DNA from: Phormidium sp. FACHB-1136
GTDB taxonomy: Bacteria; Cyanobacteriota; Cyanobacteriia; Phormidesmidales; Phormidesmidaceae
Assembly (NCBI RefSeq): GCF_014697375.1
Contig: NZ_JACJRS010000008.1
Location: forward strand, 1 to 64,000
Length of the DNA: 64,000 bases
Direction of reading: 5' to 3'
Position numbers and translations under genes: made by a program. Positions 9,604 to 15,570 of the stretch are shown piece after piece (positions within the stretch are counted from its first letter, which is position 1; every line of letters starts with the position of its first letter). The notes below the pieces were generated by a model, which was not told the DNA's origin, searched no databases, and worked only from the letters and a program-made list of their open reading frames with translations.

Positions 9604-10680
9604 ATGGCCAGAGCAAAAAACGGGACGGTCTCGGTGTACCCCTCCAGAGGGAGACTGTTTTACCGCTGGACTGAAGAGAAGAAGCGACGGCAAGCCCTCA
9701 CGGGCCTGGGGGACAATGCCACCAATCGGGCGGTGGCCGCTCGCATTGCCCAGCGAATGACCGATGATTTGAGGCTGGGGATTTTTGACCACACCTTGGA
9801 GCGCTACGCCGTGCCCAAGCGGAAAAGCGGCGGGCCAAATTTGGGCGAACTTTGGCGGGGGTATCTTGAGGTGAAGAAGCGCCGCTTAGCCCCCAGCACC
9901 CAGCGGTTTTATGGGGTGCTGGATGGTCACGTTCAGGCGCTACCCAGCCACCGTCTAGAAGATGCTGGGGAGGTGTTCCGGTTCATTATCGAGCGGCACC
10001 CCGAACACATCGCCTACCGCCTCACCACCCTGCTGAGCGCGGCCTGTGAGTGGGGACTGAAGACAGGGCAGATCAGAACGAACCCTTGGGAGCACCTGAG
10101 GGCACCCCAGCCCGAGTCAGAACCCGACCCCCACCCGTTCACGCTAGAAGAGCGGGATCTGATTTTGGCGGCGCTGGAAGGCCATCACTATCGGGCCTTC
10201 ATTGAGTTTCTGTTTCGGACGGGGTGCCGAATTGGGGCGGCGGCGGCGCTTCAGTGGGGCAACGTTCGGGGGGATGAGGTGACGTTTCTGGCCACCGTTT
10301 CCCGTGCCCAAGGGGGGCGGTATCGTCGCCTGCATCTGAAGAGCCAACGACGGCGGCGGGTGCCCTTGGATGCCAAGACTAAGGCGCTGCTGGATGGGCT
10401 ACGGCCTGAGCAGACGGCGGGGGATGCCCTGGTGTTCACCAGCCCAAAGGGGCGGATGGTCAACGGCGATCACCTAAACCGAACGCTGTGGCGTCCCCTG
10501 CTGGCCAAGCTGGGCCTTGAGGATCGCAGCCTCTACCAAACTCGCAGCACGTTTATCACGGCGGCGCTACGGCGGGGCATGGCCGTGCAGGATGTAGCGG
10601 CCTTGGTGGGTAACTCCCCTGGGATGATTTTTCGCCACTATGCCGGGGTGGCTCAAGATTTGCGGCTGCCAGAACTGTGA
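9604..10680 (+). CDS. Tyrosine recombinase / phage-type integrase
   Basis: The 358-residue protein has an N-terminal Arm-like DNA-binding region (about 1-60), a SAM-like core-binding domain (about 75-165) and a C-terminal catalytic domain. Catalytic residues visible are Arg209 (RTGCRIG), Arg314 (YQTRSTFITAAL) and the probable nucleophile Tyr346 with His345 (IFRHYAG). In box II the usual HxxR histidine is Tyr311, and the GH segment reads GN. Such variation is seen in active phage integrases, so activity is possible. The gene stops 8 bp from the convergent end of a second recombinase. No target tRNA or att repeat pair was found. It probably mobilised the 9.6-13.6 kb module. Confidence 0.9.
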   Translation: MARAKNGTVSVYPSRGRLFYRWTEEKKRRQALTGLGDNATNRAVAARIAQRMTDDLRLGIFDHTLERYAVPKRKSGGPNLGELWRGYLEVKKRRLAPSTQRFYGVLDGHVQALPSHRLEDAGEVFRFIIERHPEHIAYRLTTLLSAACEWGLKTGQIRTNPWEHLRAPQPESEPDPHPFTLEERDLILAALEGHHYRAFIEFLFRTGCRIGAAAALQWGNVRGDEVTFLATVSRAQGGRYRRLHLKSQRRRRVPLDAKTKALLDGLRPEQTAGDALVFTSPKGRMVNGDHLNRTLWRPLLAKLGLEDRSLYQTRSTFITAALRRGMAVQDVAALVGNSPGMIFRHYAGVAQDLRLPEL

Positions 10681-10687
10681 TGGGCCT

Positions 10688-11227
10688 CTATACCTCTACC
10701 GCCGCCCTCAGTTCACCCTCATCAACATCAAGGTAGCGGCCTAGGTTTTCCAGGCTGGCCCAGCCACCCAGGGCGGCGATGGCCTTCAATCTCACCCCAG
10801 CTTTGTCTAGGCGAGTTGCCCAGCTCCTACGGCATGAGTGGGTAGAGTAGCCTTCAAGGCCCAGAACAGAACAGGCCCGCCGCAAGGCCTGGTCACAGGC
10901 CACGCGGGTGATCGGCTGGCCACGGTGACGGCCTGGGAAGAGGTAGCCGCTAGTGGGCAGTTCATACTGGGCCAGCAGCTCACCCAGGCGATGGCAGATC
11001 GGGACAGATCGGCTGTGGTCTTTCCCCTTCACAATGGCGCGGCGAAAGTGGATATCAGCCTTGCCCACATCACCCGCGCAAAGTTGACGGGCCTCGGAGA
11101 TGCGACAGCCCGTATAGCCACAGATCGCAAAGATGAGTTTATGGGGCATTGGAAGCTGGTTCAAAACCGCTTCAAAGGTTTCTTGACTCCAAACCGCCGC
11201 TTGCCCTTCACGACATTTTTTAGGCAT
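10688..11227 (-). CDS. Second tyrosine recombinase, catalytic domain only
   Basis: The protein has only 179 residues and consists of the catalytic domain alone. Arg42 lies in GYTGCRISEARQL, His130 and Arg133 in STHSCRRSWATRL, then GGWAS and Tyr165 in LGRYL, giving a complete R-HxxR-Y set. It lacks the N-terminal core-binding domain that normally clamps DNA, so it would bind differently or with a partner. It converges on the first integrase (gap 7 bp). Small recombinases of this build occur on plasmids and integrative elements. It may serve excision, dimer resolution or a regulatory inversion; this is inferred. Confidence 0.85.
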   Translation of the reverse strand: MPKKCREGQAAVWSQETFEAVLNQLPMPHKLIFAICGYTGCRISEARQLCAGDVGKADIHFRRAIVKGKDHSRSVPICHRLGELLAQYELPTSGYLFPGRHRGQPITRVACDQALRRACSVLGLEGYSTHSCRRSWATRLDKAGVRLKAIAALGGWASLENLGRYLDVDEGELRAAVEV

Positions 11228-11511
11228 GATTTTGGCCTAGTTACTCTTCCATATCGTAGAGAAACTAAGGGCCAAAAGTCCTGTCTTTTAACGAACCAAA
11301 ATTTACGACCAGGACGCGGTTAGGCTGGGCATGACCAGGCCAAAACTCTAGTTTTGCTAGAAATGCGGTGCCATACCGCTTTTGGGCACAAGGCACAAAA
11401 AACCGTACATTTTCTGCCCATGGTTAACCGGAATGTGCATTACCCCTGGTTGATTCTGGCAACCAAAATGTAAGTTACAATCGACAAAATAACCCACCCC
11501 TGGAGGTGGTC
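11228..11511. promoter_or_regulatory. Divergent control region between recombinase 2 and the RHH-like gene
   Basis: About 280 bp separate two divergent genes. Near the rightward gene a possible promoter reads TTGATT (11450-11455), a 20-bp spacer and TACAAT (11476-11481). A strong Shine-Dalgarno GGAGG lies at 11502-11506. A short palindrome GCGGT..ACCGC and several CCAAAA(T) blocks are possible operators. Promoter assignment is tentative because the spacer is long. Confidence 0.35.
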
Positions 11512-11961
11512 ATGGCTATTCAAGTTAAAGGGCGTGATTTAGTTCAAATCACCTGCTACTTGCCCACCAAAGTTTACGAACGCCTGATCGAATGGAAGCA
11601 ATCGGTAGGGGGCGTCAAGTCCGAATCTGAAGCGGTGCTACGGTGCCCTCGCAGCGTCTTGTTCCCTGGGGAGTTTGATGAAGCGGCCATAGAGGCCACC
11701 CAAGCCAAGTTTCATCAGTTAGAGGCGGCGCTCGATGAACTGAGGCAGGCCCAAGCCGCCGCCCCACCCCCAGCGCCTACTCGTGTGCGGTGGCTCTCTA
11801 CCCGTCAAGCCTACGAAACCCTGACCGAGCCAGACGTGAGCTACGAACGATTCCGCCGCCTCTCCCCAGAGCAGCTCATGAGCAGATTCAACCTGGCCAG
11901 CGATATCACTCGGCGAATCCCTGGTTCAAACACGTCACGATGGCTGCACGTAACCGACTAA
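11512..11961 (+). CDS. Putative DNA-binding protein (RHH-like N-terminus, excisionase-like C-terminus)
   Basis: This is a 149-residue protein that I do not recognise by name. Residues about 10-45 (LVQITCYLPTKVYERLIEW) look like a ribbon-helix-helix fold: a beta strand followed by two helices. Residues about 60-90 are a heptad-like coiled coil (FHQLEAALDELRQAQ) followed by a Pro/Ala linker. The C-terminal part has WLSTRQAYETL and a second basic helix ending in IPGSNTSRWLHV, similar to winged-helix excisionases. The ATG at 11512 has GGAGG five bases upstream and is preferred over a GTG at 11506. Within the module it could be an excisionase or repressor; this is inferred. Confidence 0.6.
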   Translation: MAIQVKGRDLVQITCYLPTKVYERLIEWKQSVGGVKSESEAVLRCPRSVLFPGEFDEAAIEATQAKFHQLEAALDELRQAQAAAPPPAPTRVRWLSTRQAYETLTEPDVSYERFRRLSPEQLMSRFNLASDITRRIPGSNTSRWLHVTD

Positions 11962-12158
11962 CGTACAGGTGCATTGCCAGTAAAGTACAGCCGACTACCT
12001 TTCCCACTCCCCTAAGCCCTGCCTGACGGGGGTTTGCGGGGGATACCCTTGGTTGGCAGGGGGCACCCATGGGGGTAGGTTTTCGTCTGGGAAGTTCCGG
12101 GGCTTTCCGGGGTGTTTTGGGATGGAATAGGGGGCTGATTGGTTGCGTTGCGAGGCAA

Positions 12159-12659
12159 CTACTCACCGACGGCGGCGGCGGAATCCCTGATTCTGTCGTT
12201 GGGGGTGGCTTGGGTTTTGGCCAAAAATGGGCAACTGGCACACGGGGGATAGCCCGTCGTTTCTGAAAAGTTAGTCCAGCGCTGGGGGGTAACTGGCACA
12301 TGGCCCCGTCTGAAACGGGACAGGATAGATCGGATTTGGCGATTAGACAGGCCAAACTGCTGGGCTAGGGCGGGGGTGCTGGCCCCGGATTGGTGAGCGG
12401 CTAGGATGGCCACATTTCGGCGGCGGATGCGGGAATCGTAACCAAGGGGGATGAGGGGACGACACCCGCCGTAATGCTGGCTTAGAGTTTGGGCGGGGCC
12501 AAGACCGATAGCGGCGGCGATGGGGTGATCGGGGGGGATGGGGGCATGGGGAATGTAGAGAGGTTGCCCTGGAAAAGCGTCTATCAGGGCTTGGGTGGCC
12601 ACCGGGCCGATCAGTTCTGTGAGCGCCCTGGTGAAGCTACCCTTCGAGTTTTGCGCCAT
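12159..12659 (-). CDS. Mor-like (Mu middle operon regulator) transcription factor
   Basis: This is a 166-residue protein from the ATG at 12659. The N-terminal half (FPGQPLYIPHAPIPPDHPIAAAIGL) matches the Mor/C activator dimerisation domain with its YIP strand. The C-terminal half (RRRNVAILAAHQSGASTPALAQQFGLSNRQIRSIL) is the Mor helix-turn-helix. A further 40 residues contain a CASC pair. A frame open to 12836 would overlap the methyltransferase gene by 95 bp and add unsupported sequence, so the shorter start was chosen. It lies 82 bp downstream of the methyltransferase on the same strand. Mor-like proteins switch on middle or late genes in Mu-like phages, but no such structural genes are present. 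Confidence 0.75.
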   Translation of the reverse strand: MAQNSKGSFTRALTELIGPVATQALIDAFPGQPLYIPHAPIPPDHPIAAAIGLGPAQTLSQHYGGCRPLIPLGYDSRIRRRNVAILAAHQSGASTPALAQQFGLSNRQIRSILSRFRRGHVPVTPQRWTNFSETTGYPPCASCPFLAKTQATPNDRIRDSAAAVGE

Positions 12660-12741
12660 GCTGTCACCGCCAATGCTACGTTTCTCACCATGGCCAGCCA
12701 CAGGGGGCGGCGGTAGGTGGCAACCCTGCCAACGGCAAAAC

Positions 12742-13320
12742 CTAGTGAGGGCTGGGGAGAAGCCACAGGGTAAAGATGCTGTCATACACCTGCCTGCCTC
12801 GCTGGGGTTTGCCGTCTGGGCCAAGGTAGGCGACACGCCCCACGATGCGCTGCTCAGCCAGGTGGAAGGGCTGGGGGATGGCGTCTAGGATGGTGGGTTT
12901 GTGGAAGGTGTCGCAGGGGGCCAAGAACACCAGCCGCCCCCTAGGCTGTAGCAGCTCGAAGCTGTGGTTAATGAACTCTACGATGCAGCTAAAGGGCGGG
13001 TTACCGATAACCAGATCCACGGTGTCCGGCTCTCCCCAGGTGAGGTAGTCGGCTTGGTGCCAGTGGCAATGGGGTGCCCTAGCGCGGCCTTGTTCAAGGC
13101 GGTGGGGTTTGAGTTCAACGGCGTGGCTACCCTCAGGCAGAAAGCGGGCGATCTGCCCAGTCCCAGCCCCGGACTCTACGATGACATCATCAATGGGGCG
13201 GCGATGGTCTGTGAGGTTGACGTGGCTGGCCAGTACTTTGGCGACGGCGGCGGGGGTTTGCCAAGCGTCAGGTGTCCAGCCCTGTTCTATGACGGGTTCG
13301 ATTAGGCTTAGTTGGTGCAT
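12742..13320 (-). CDS. Class I SAM-dependent methyltransferase, probable N6-adenine DNA methylase
   Basis: The 192-residue protein carries the SAM-binding motif VESGAGTGQI (about 48-57), an acidic VEL at the end of the next strand, and the catalytic NPPF tetrapeptide (107-110) typical of amino-methylases acting on adenine. Gene length is near the minimum for a DNA adenine methylase, with no recognisable target-recognition domain. There is no restriction gene next to it. It is divergent from the small membrane protein gene (36-bp gap) and precedes the Mor-like gene. Within a mobile module it probably protects the element's own DNA or acts in regulation. An rRNA adenine methylase cannot be excluded. 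Confidence 0.8.
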   Translation of the reverse strand: MHQLSLIEPVIEQGWTPDAWQTPAAVAKVLASHVNLTDHRRPIDDVIVESGAGTGQIARFLPEGSHAVELKPHRLEQGRARAPHCHWHQADYLTWGEPDTVDLVIGNPPFSCIVEFINHSFELLQPRGRLVFLAPCDTFHKPTILDAIPQPFHLAEQRIVGRVAYLGPDGKPQRGRQVYDSIFTLWLLPSPH

Positions 13321-13356
13321 GGTTATAGGATGGAAGGGTATACAAGGCAGGTAGTT

Positions 13357-13632
13357 ATGACCAGCACCCCAGAGAGAGAACCCACCCTAAAGGACATTGT
13401 TGAGCAGATCCAAGAACTGCGGTCGGAGCTTGAACGTAGCCGTCAGGAACTCAAGGATGAGGTGGGGCGCTGGGATGAGCGGTTCTTTCAGTTCACCCGT
13501 GAGAACCTGGTGACGGCACGGACGATCATCATTACGGCGGGTACCGTCATCACCCTTTCGCCTGTGCTGCAAGCGTTTGCCCCGGCGATTGAGGCGGTCG
13601 TTACTCGGTTGATGGGTGGGGACGGTCTCTAG
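13357..13632 (+). CDS. Small coiled-coil membrane protein
   Basis: This is a 91-residue protein of unknown function. Residues about 8-45 form a charged coiled coil (IVEQIQELRSELERSRQEL) and residues about 58-80 a hydrophobic helix (TIIITAGTVITLSPVLQAF). The short C-terminal tail is polar. The ATG at 13357 was chosen over one at 13312 because the latter would overlap the divergent methyltransferase start. The build recalls small phage proteins such as holin-like or hemolysin XhlA-type proteins (coiled coil, one TM). That is a resemblance only. Confidence 0.6.
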   Translation: MTSTPEREPTLKDIVEQIQELRSELERSRQELKDEVGRWDERFFQFTRENLVTARTIIITAGTVITLSPVLQAFAPAIEAVVTRLMGGDGL

Positions 13633-13869
13633 CTATTTTTGAGGTGCTGGGCTTGGGCCTTTTGCTCTCGGATGAGGCGGGCCTGGTGACAGATGTGTAG
13701 GCGGCCTGTGTTGGGGCCGACAGGATACCAGGTCTCGGTTCTAACGTTGGTAGTCCCATTTCGTACAGGCCAGAGAATAATCAGGTGCCCCTAAAGACCT
13801 TACGGCAGTAGATCGCTGTTTCGGGCTGATTTTTCTCTGGTCCGTAGATTAATGCACTACCGCTGAAAC

Positions 13870-14018
13870 TTACAACCGAACAACAGCAACCTCTTGGTAG
13901 ATGTCGCCGCCAAAGTAGGTGTTCACAAACTCGCAAACGGTGTCACACACCCCGCCCTCCCGAATCAGGTCTGATTCGGGCATGAATAGCAGCGGCTCAA
14001 GCGTGGGGCGATCAATCA
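13870..14018 (-). pseudogene. C-terminal remnant of an unidentified gene, joined at the inverted repeat
   Basis: On the minus strand a frame runs from inside the inverted repeat to a TAA at 13870-13872. It reads DRPTLEPLLFMPESDLIREG and continues about 30 residues, ending in FGGDIYQEVAVVRL. The composition looks like a real protein tail, not random sequence, but the frame has no upstream body: it is cut exactly by the 21-bp repeat. An ATG at 13983 would give a 37-residue ORF. I do not recognise the family. It is best read as a gene end left by a rearrangement. Confidence 0.5.
13959..13980. repeat. Perfect palindrome, 10-bp arms
   Basis: CCCGAATCAG and CTGATTCGGG are separated by 2 bp. The palindrome lies within the gene remnant, 18 bp from the larger inverted repeat. 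No T-run follows, so it is not a typical terminator. Confidence 0.6.
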
Positions 14019-14042
14019 CGCTGATTGATCGCCCCACGCTTG
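13998..14042. repeat. 21-bp perfect inverted repeat with 3-bp centre
   Basis: Arms at 13998-14018 and 14022-14042 are exact reverse complements around CGC. The arms include GCGTGGGGCGATCAATCA and its complement. The stop codon of the DUF5615 gene lies inside the repeat. A hairpin in the RNA would be very stable, but there is no T-tract on either side. The same arm sequence is read as coding in both the toxin tail and the gene remnant, so it looks like an inverted duplication made at a rearrangement joint. Confidence 0.85.
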
Positions 14043-14476
14043 CCTCCGTAGGCTAGGTTGCGATCTACGGCATCGTGAATTAGTCGGCCCTCATCCCAGG
14101 CTTTTTGCCATGCTGCTAGGGTACGTGGCTTCCATACCCTACGGGTGGTGTCCTGGGTTCCGTTGGGGGGAGACATTGAGCCGTCCAACCAAATGAAATA
14201 ATCAATGACCTCAGCGTTAGCGGGGGAAAGTTGATGGCCAAAGATTAGTCCAGAAAATGGCTTTCCTTCTACTTGCCAGGTTTCGGCTAAAACGCGAAAT
14301 CGAATGTCTGGGGTAAACAGAATGCGATTAAGTTGAGTCACCCTTAATAAAAGCTGATCGTCAGGGAGTTCTTGGCATTCGTCTTCAAAGGCCGTCAGTA
14401 CGTCTATACCTCGACGACGCAACTGATCTGTAACGGCTTGGGGAATGTGAACATCCATATACAGAGCAATGGCCAC
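14012..14476 (-). CDS. DUF5615 PIN-like toxin
   Basis: The 154-residue protein begins with a GTG directly after the antitoxin stop (TAAGTG). Residues 1-100 (LYMDVHIPQAVTDQLRRRGIDVLTA, LPDDQLLLRVTQLNRILFTPD) match the DUF5615 PIN-like fold, with acidic residues at Asp8, Glu31 and Asp57 placed as in Mg-dependent RNases. The family usually ends near residue 110-120. The extra C-terminal 50 residues (SPPNGTQDTTRRVWKPRTLA and onward) look foreign and run into the inverted repeat, so the original end was probably replaced. It is likely an RNase toxin neutralised by the neighbouring DUF433 protein. Confidence 0.78.
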   Translation of the reverse strand: MAIALYMDVHIPQAVTDQLRRRGIDVLTAFEDECQELPDDQLLLRVTQLNRILFTPDIRFRVLAETWQVEGKPFSGLIFGHQLSPANAEVIDYFIWLDGSMSPPNGTQDTTRRVWKPRTLAAWQKAWDEGRLIHDAVDRNLAYGGKRGAINQRD

Positions 14477-14788
14477 TTACAGCAGTCCTTTTGCTTTCAT
14501 TCTGGTGTAAAAAGGCGATCTAGCTCTTTGCGCTATGCTAGTTTGTAACTGATTCCACTCTTGGGTGATTTCTTGGTCGATTTCTTCCTGGTGGTCAAAA
14601 TAGTAGCCCATTTCGGCATGGGCTTCGGCTGGCTTTAGGTAAAGGTGCTGTCGGCATATTTCTTCTACAGACCAACCATAGGCGAGATAGTCCATGACAA
14701 TTTTCGCGACTCGAATGCGTGGCAATCGCTGTAGTCGCGCAGGCTGATTTTCTAATTTCTGGATGTGTGGATAACTCAGGGCTAGCAT
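14477..14788 (-). CDS. DUF433 antitoxin
   Basis: The 103-residue protein carries the DUF433 helix-turn-helix pattern RLPRIRVAKIVMDYLAYGWSVEEICRQ followed by LKPAEAHAEMGYYFDHQEEID. DUF433 proteins are predicted antitoxins commonly encoded just before DUF5615 toxins. Here the toxin GTG abuts the antitoxin TAA with no gap, which fits tight coupling of a type II module. The protein probably represses its own promoter. The C-terminal tail (SPFYTRMKAKGLL) is the expected toxin-contacting part. Confidence 0.82.
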   Translation of the reverse strand: MLALSYPHIQKLENQPARLQRLPRIRVAKIVMDYLAYGWSVEEICRQHLYLKPAEAHAEMGYYFDHQEEIDQEITQEWNQLQTSIAQRARSPFYTRMKAKGLL

Positions 14789-14926
14789 ACGATCTCATTC
14801 TACCTAGCTAAGCTGCCATATTCTTACAGTATAGTCTTTGCTGCCACTAGGTCATCATTCGCTCCCTTCTGGCTAAATCGCTATAATCCTTAATCTCTCA
14901 TTCAAATGTAGGGGGGATGTGAACGG

Positions 14927-15115
14927 TTACTCGTCGGGGTCGTTAGGGAGAGCGGCGACGGGTTGTAGGCCAAGAACATCTAGGCTGACGGGTGGGATGG
15001 AATGTTGAATCGTGTCGGCTAAAACACTGGCAATGTCTCGGTTTGCAAGACGCGCAAAGCGTTCGGCTCGTTGGTAAATGTCGTCTGGCAAGGTAATCGT
15101 GATTTGAGTACTCAT
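14927..15115 (-). CDS. Orphan CopG/RHH-type antitoxin-like protein, probably truncated
   Basis: This is a 62-residue protein from the ATG at 15115. It reads MSTQITITLPDDIYQRAERF then ARLANRDIASVLADTIQHS, a ribbon-helix-helix DNA-binding domain common in cyanobacteria. Homologues usually continue for 60-100 residues with an acidic LSDEEVLAL-type helix. Here the frame ends after PNDPDE, so the toxin-binding part seems lost. No toxin gene follows on the same strand. It lies between the DUF433/DUF5615 pair and an attC-like repeat. Confidence 0.65.
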   Translation of the reverse strand: MSTQITITLPDDIYQRAERFARLANRDIASVLADTIQHSIPPVSLDVLGLQPVAALPNDPDE

Positions 15116-15321
15116 AACAATGCCCATCCACTATTGATGTGAATTTTACTTTCTCTGGCTATCAGCGTTTGCAGAATTGTCCCATAAATGCAGGGACGGG
15201 GGTATCTCCCACCGAAGGCTAGGATTTATCCCTTGTCTTTCCTGTATGCCAAGCTCCGACTGAGATGCAAAACTAGGGCTTCTGCTCCAATCCAATGATC
15301 GTGAGTAAGACAGGGGTTGCA

Positions 15322-15402
15322 GCCTAACGTTCCCAACCAGCGGCGGCAGATCACCTTGACTCAACACGAGCAATTTTCGTCAGTCCGTTGCGTTGGGGTT
15401 GC
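15322..15402. repeat. attC-like imperfect palindromic repeat
   Basis: The block starts with GCCTAACG (fits RYYYAAC) and ends with GCGTTGGGGTTGC. Between are CCAACCAGCGG, facing CCGTTGCGTTGGG, and an inner GACT..AGTC pair, so the strand can fold into a bulged hairpin like integron attC sites. It lies in a gene-free stretch (15116-15570) next to toxin-antitoxin genes, where such repeats are often found in cyanobacteria. No integron integrase is in the window. The right-hand box departs from the consensus, so this is tentative. Confidence 0.4.
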
Positions 15403-15451
15403 TATGCCACCGGAATTACAACAAGAGAACAGCTAAAGTAAGTAACGATTC

Positions 15452-15547
15452 TATAGTGGTTCCCCATTGGATACAGCACAGCAAAAGCCATGTTGCATAT
15501 ACGTTACAGGCGTCTCAACGTACCTCACACCAGCGAGAACCGCTATA
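15452..15547. mobile_element. MITE-like element, 96 bp
   Basis: TATAGTGGTTCCC at 15452-15464 and GAGAACCGCTATA at 15535-15547 form 13-bp terminal inverted repeats with two mismatches. TA dinucleotides lie at both ends, as for elements mobilised by Tc1/mariner or IS630-type transposases. The interior has no coding potential. It lies 24 bp from the helicase stop. Confidence 0.55.
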
Positions 15548-15570
15548 TATCTGAATCAATGTTCTGAACC

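Noticed and set aside
13633-13869. Possible right-hand attachment site for the integrase module
   Set aside because: No direct repeat shared with the region upstream of the integrase (9490-9600) could be found by eye.
15146-15373. 75-codon minus-strand frame between the orphan antitoxin and the helicase
   Set aside because: Covers the attC-like repeat and has no protein-like pattern or ribosome-binding site.
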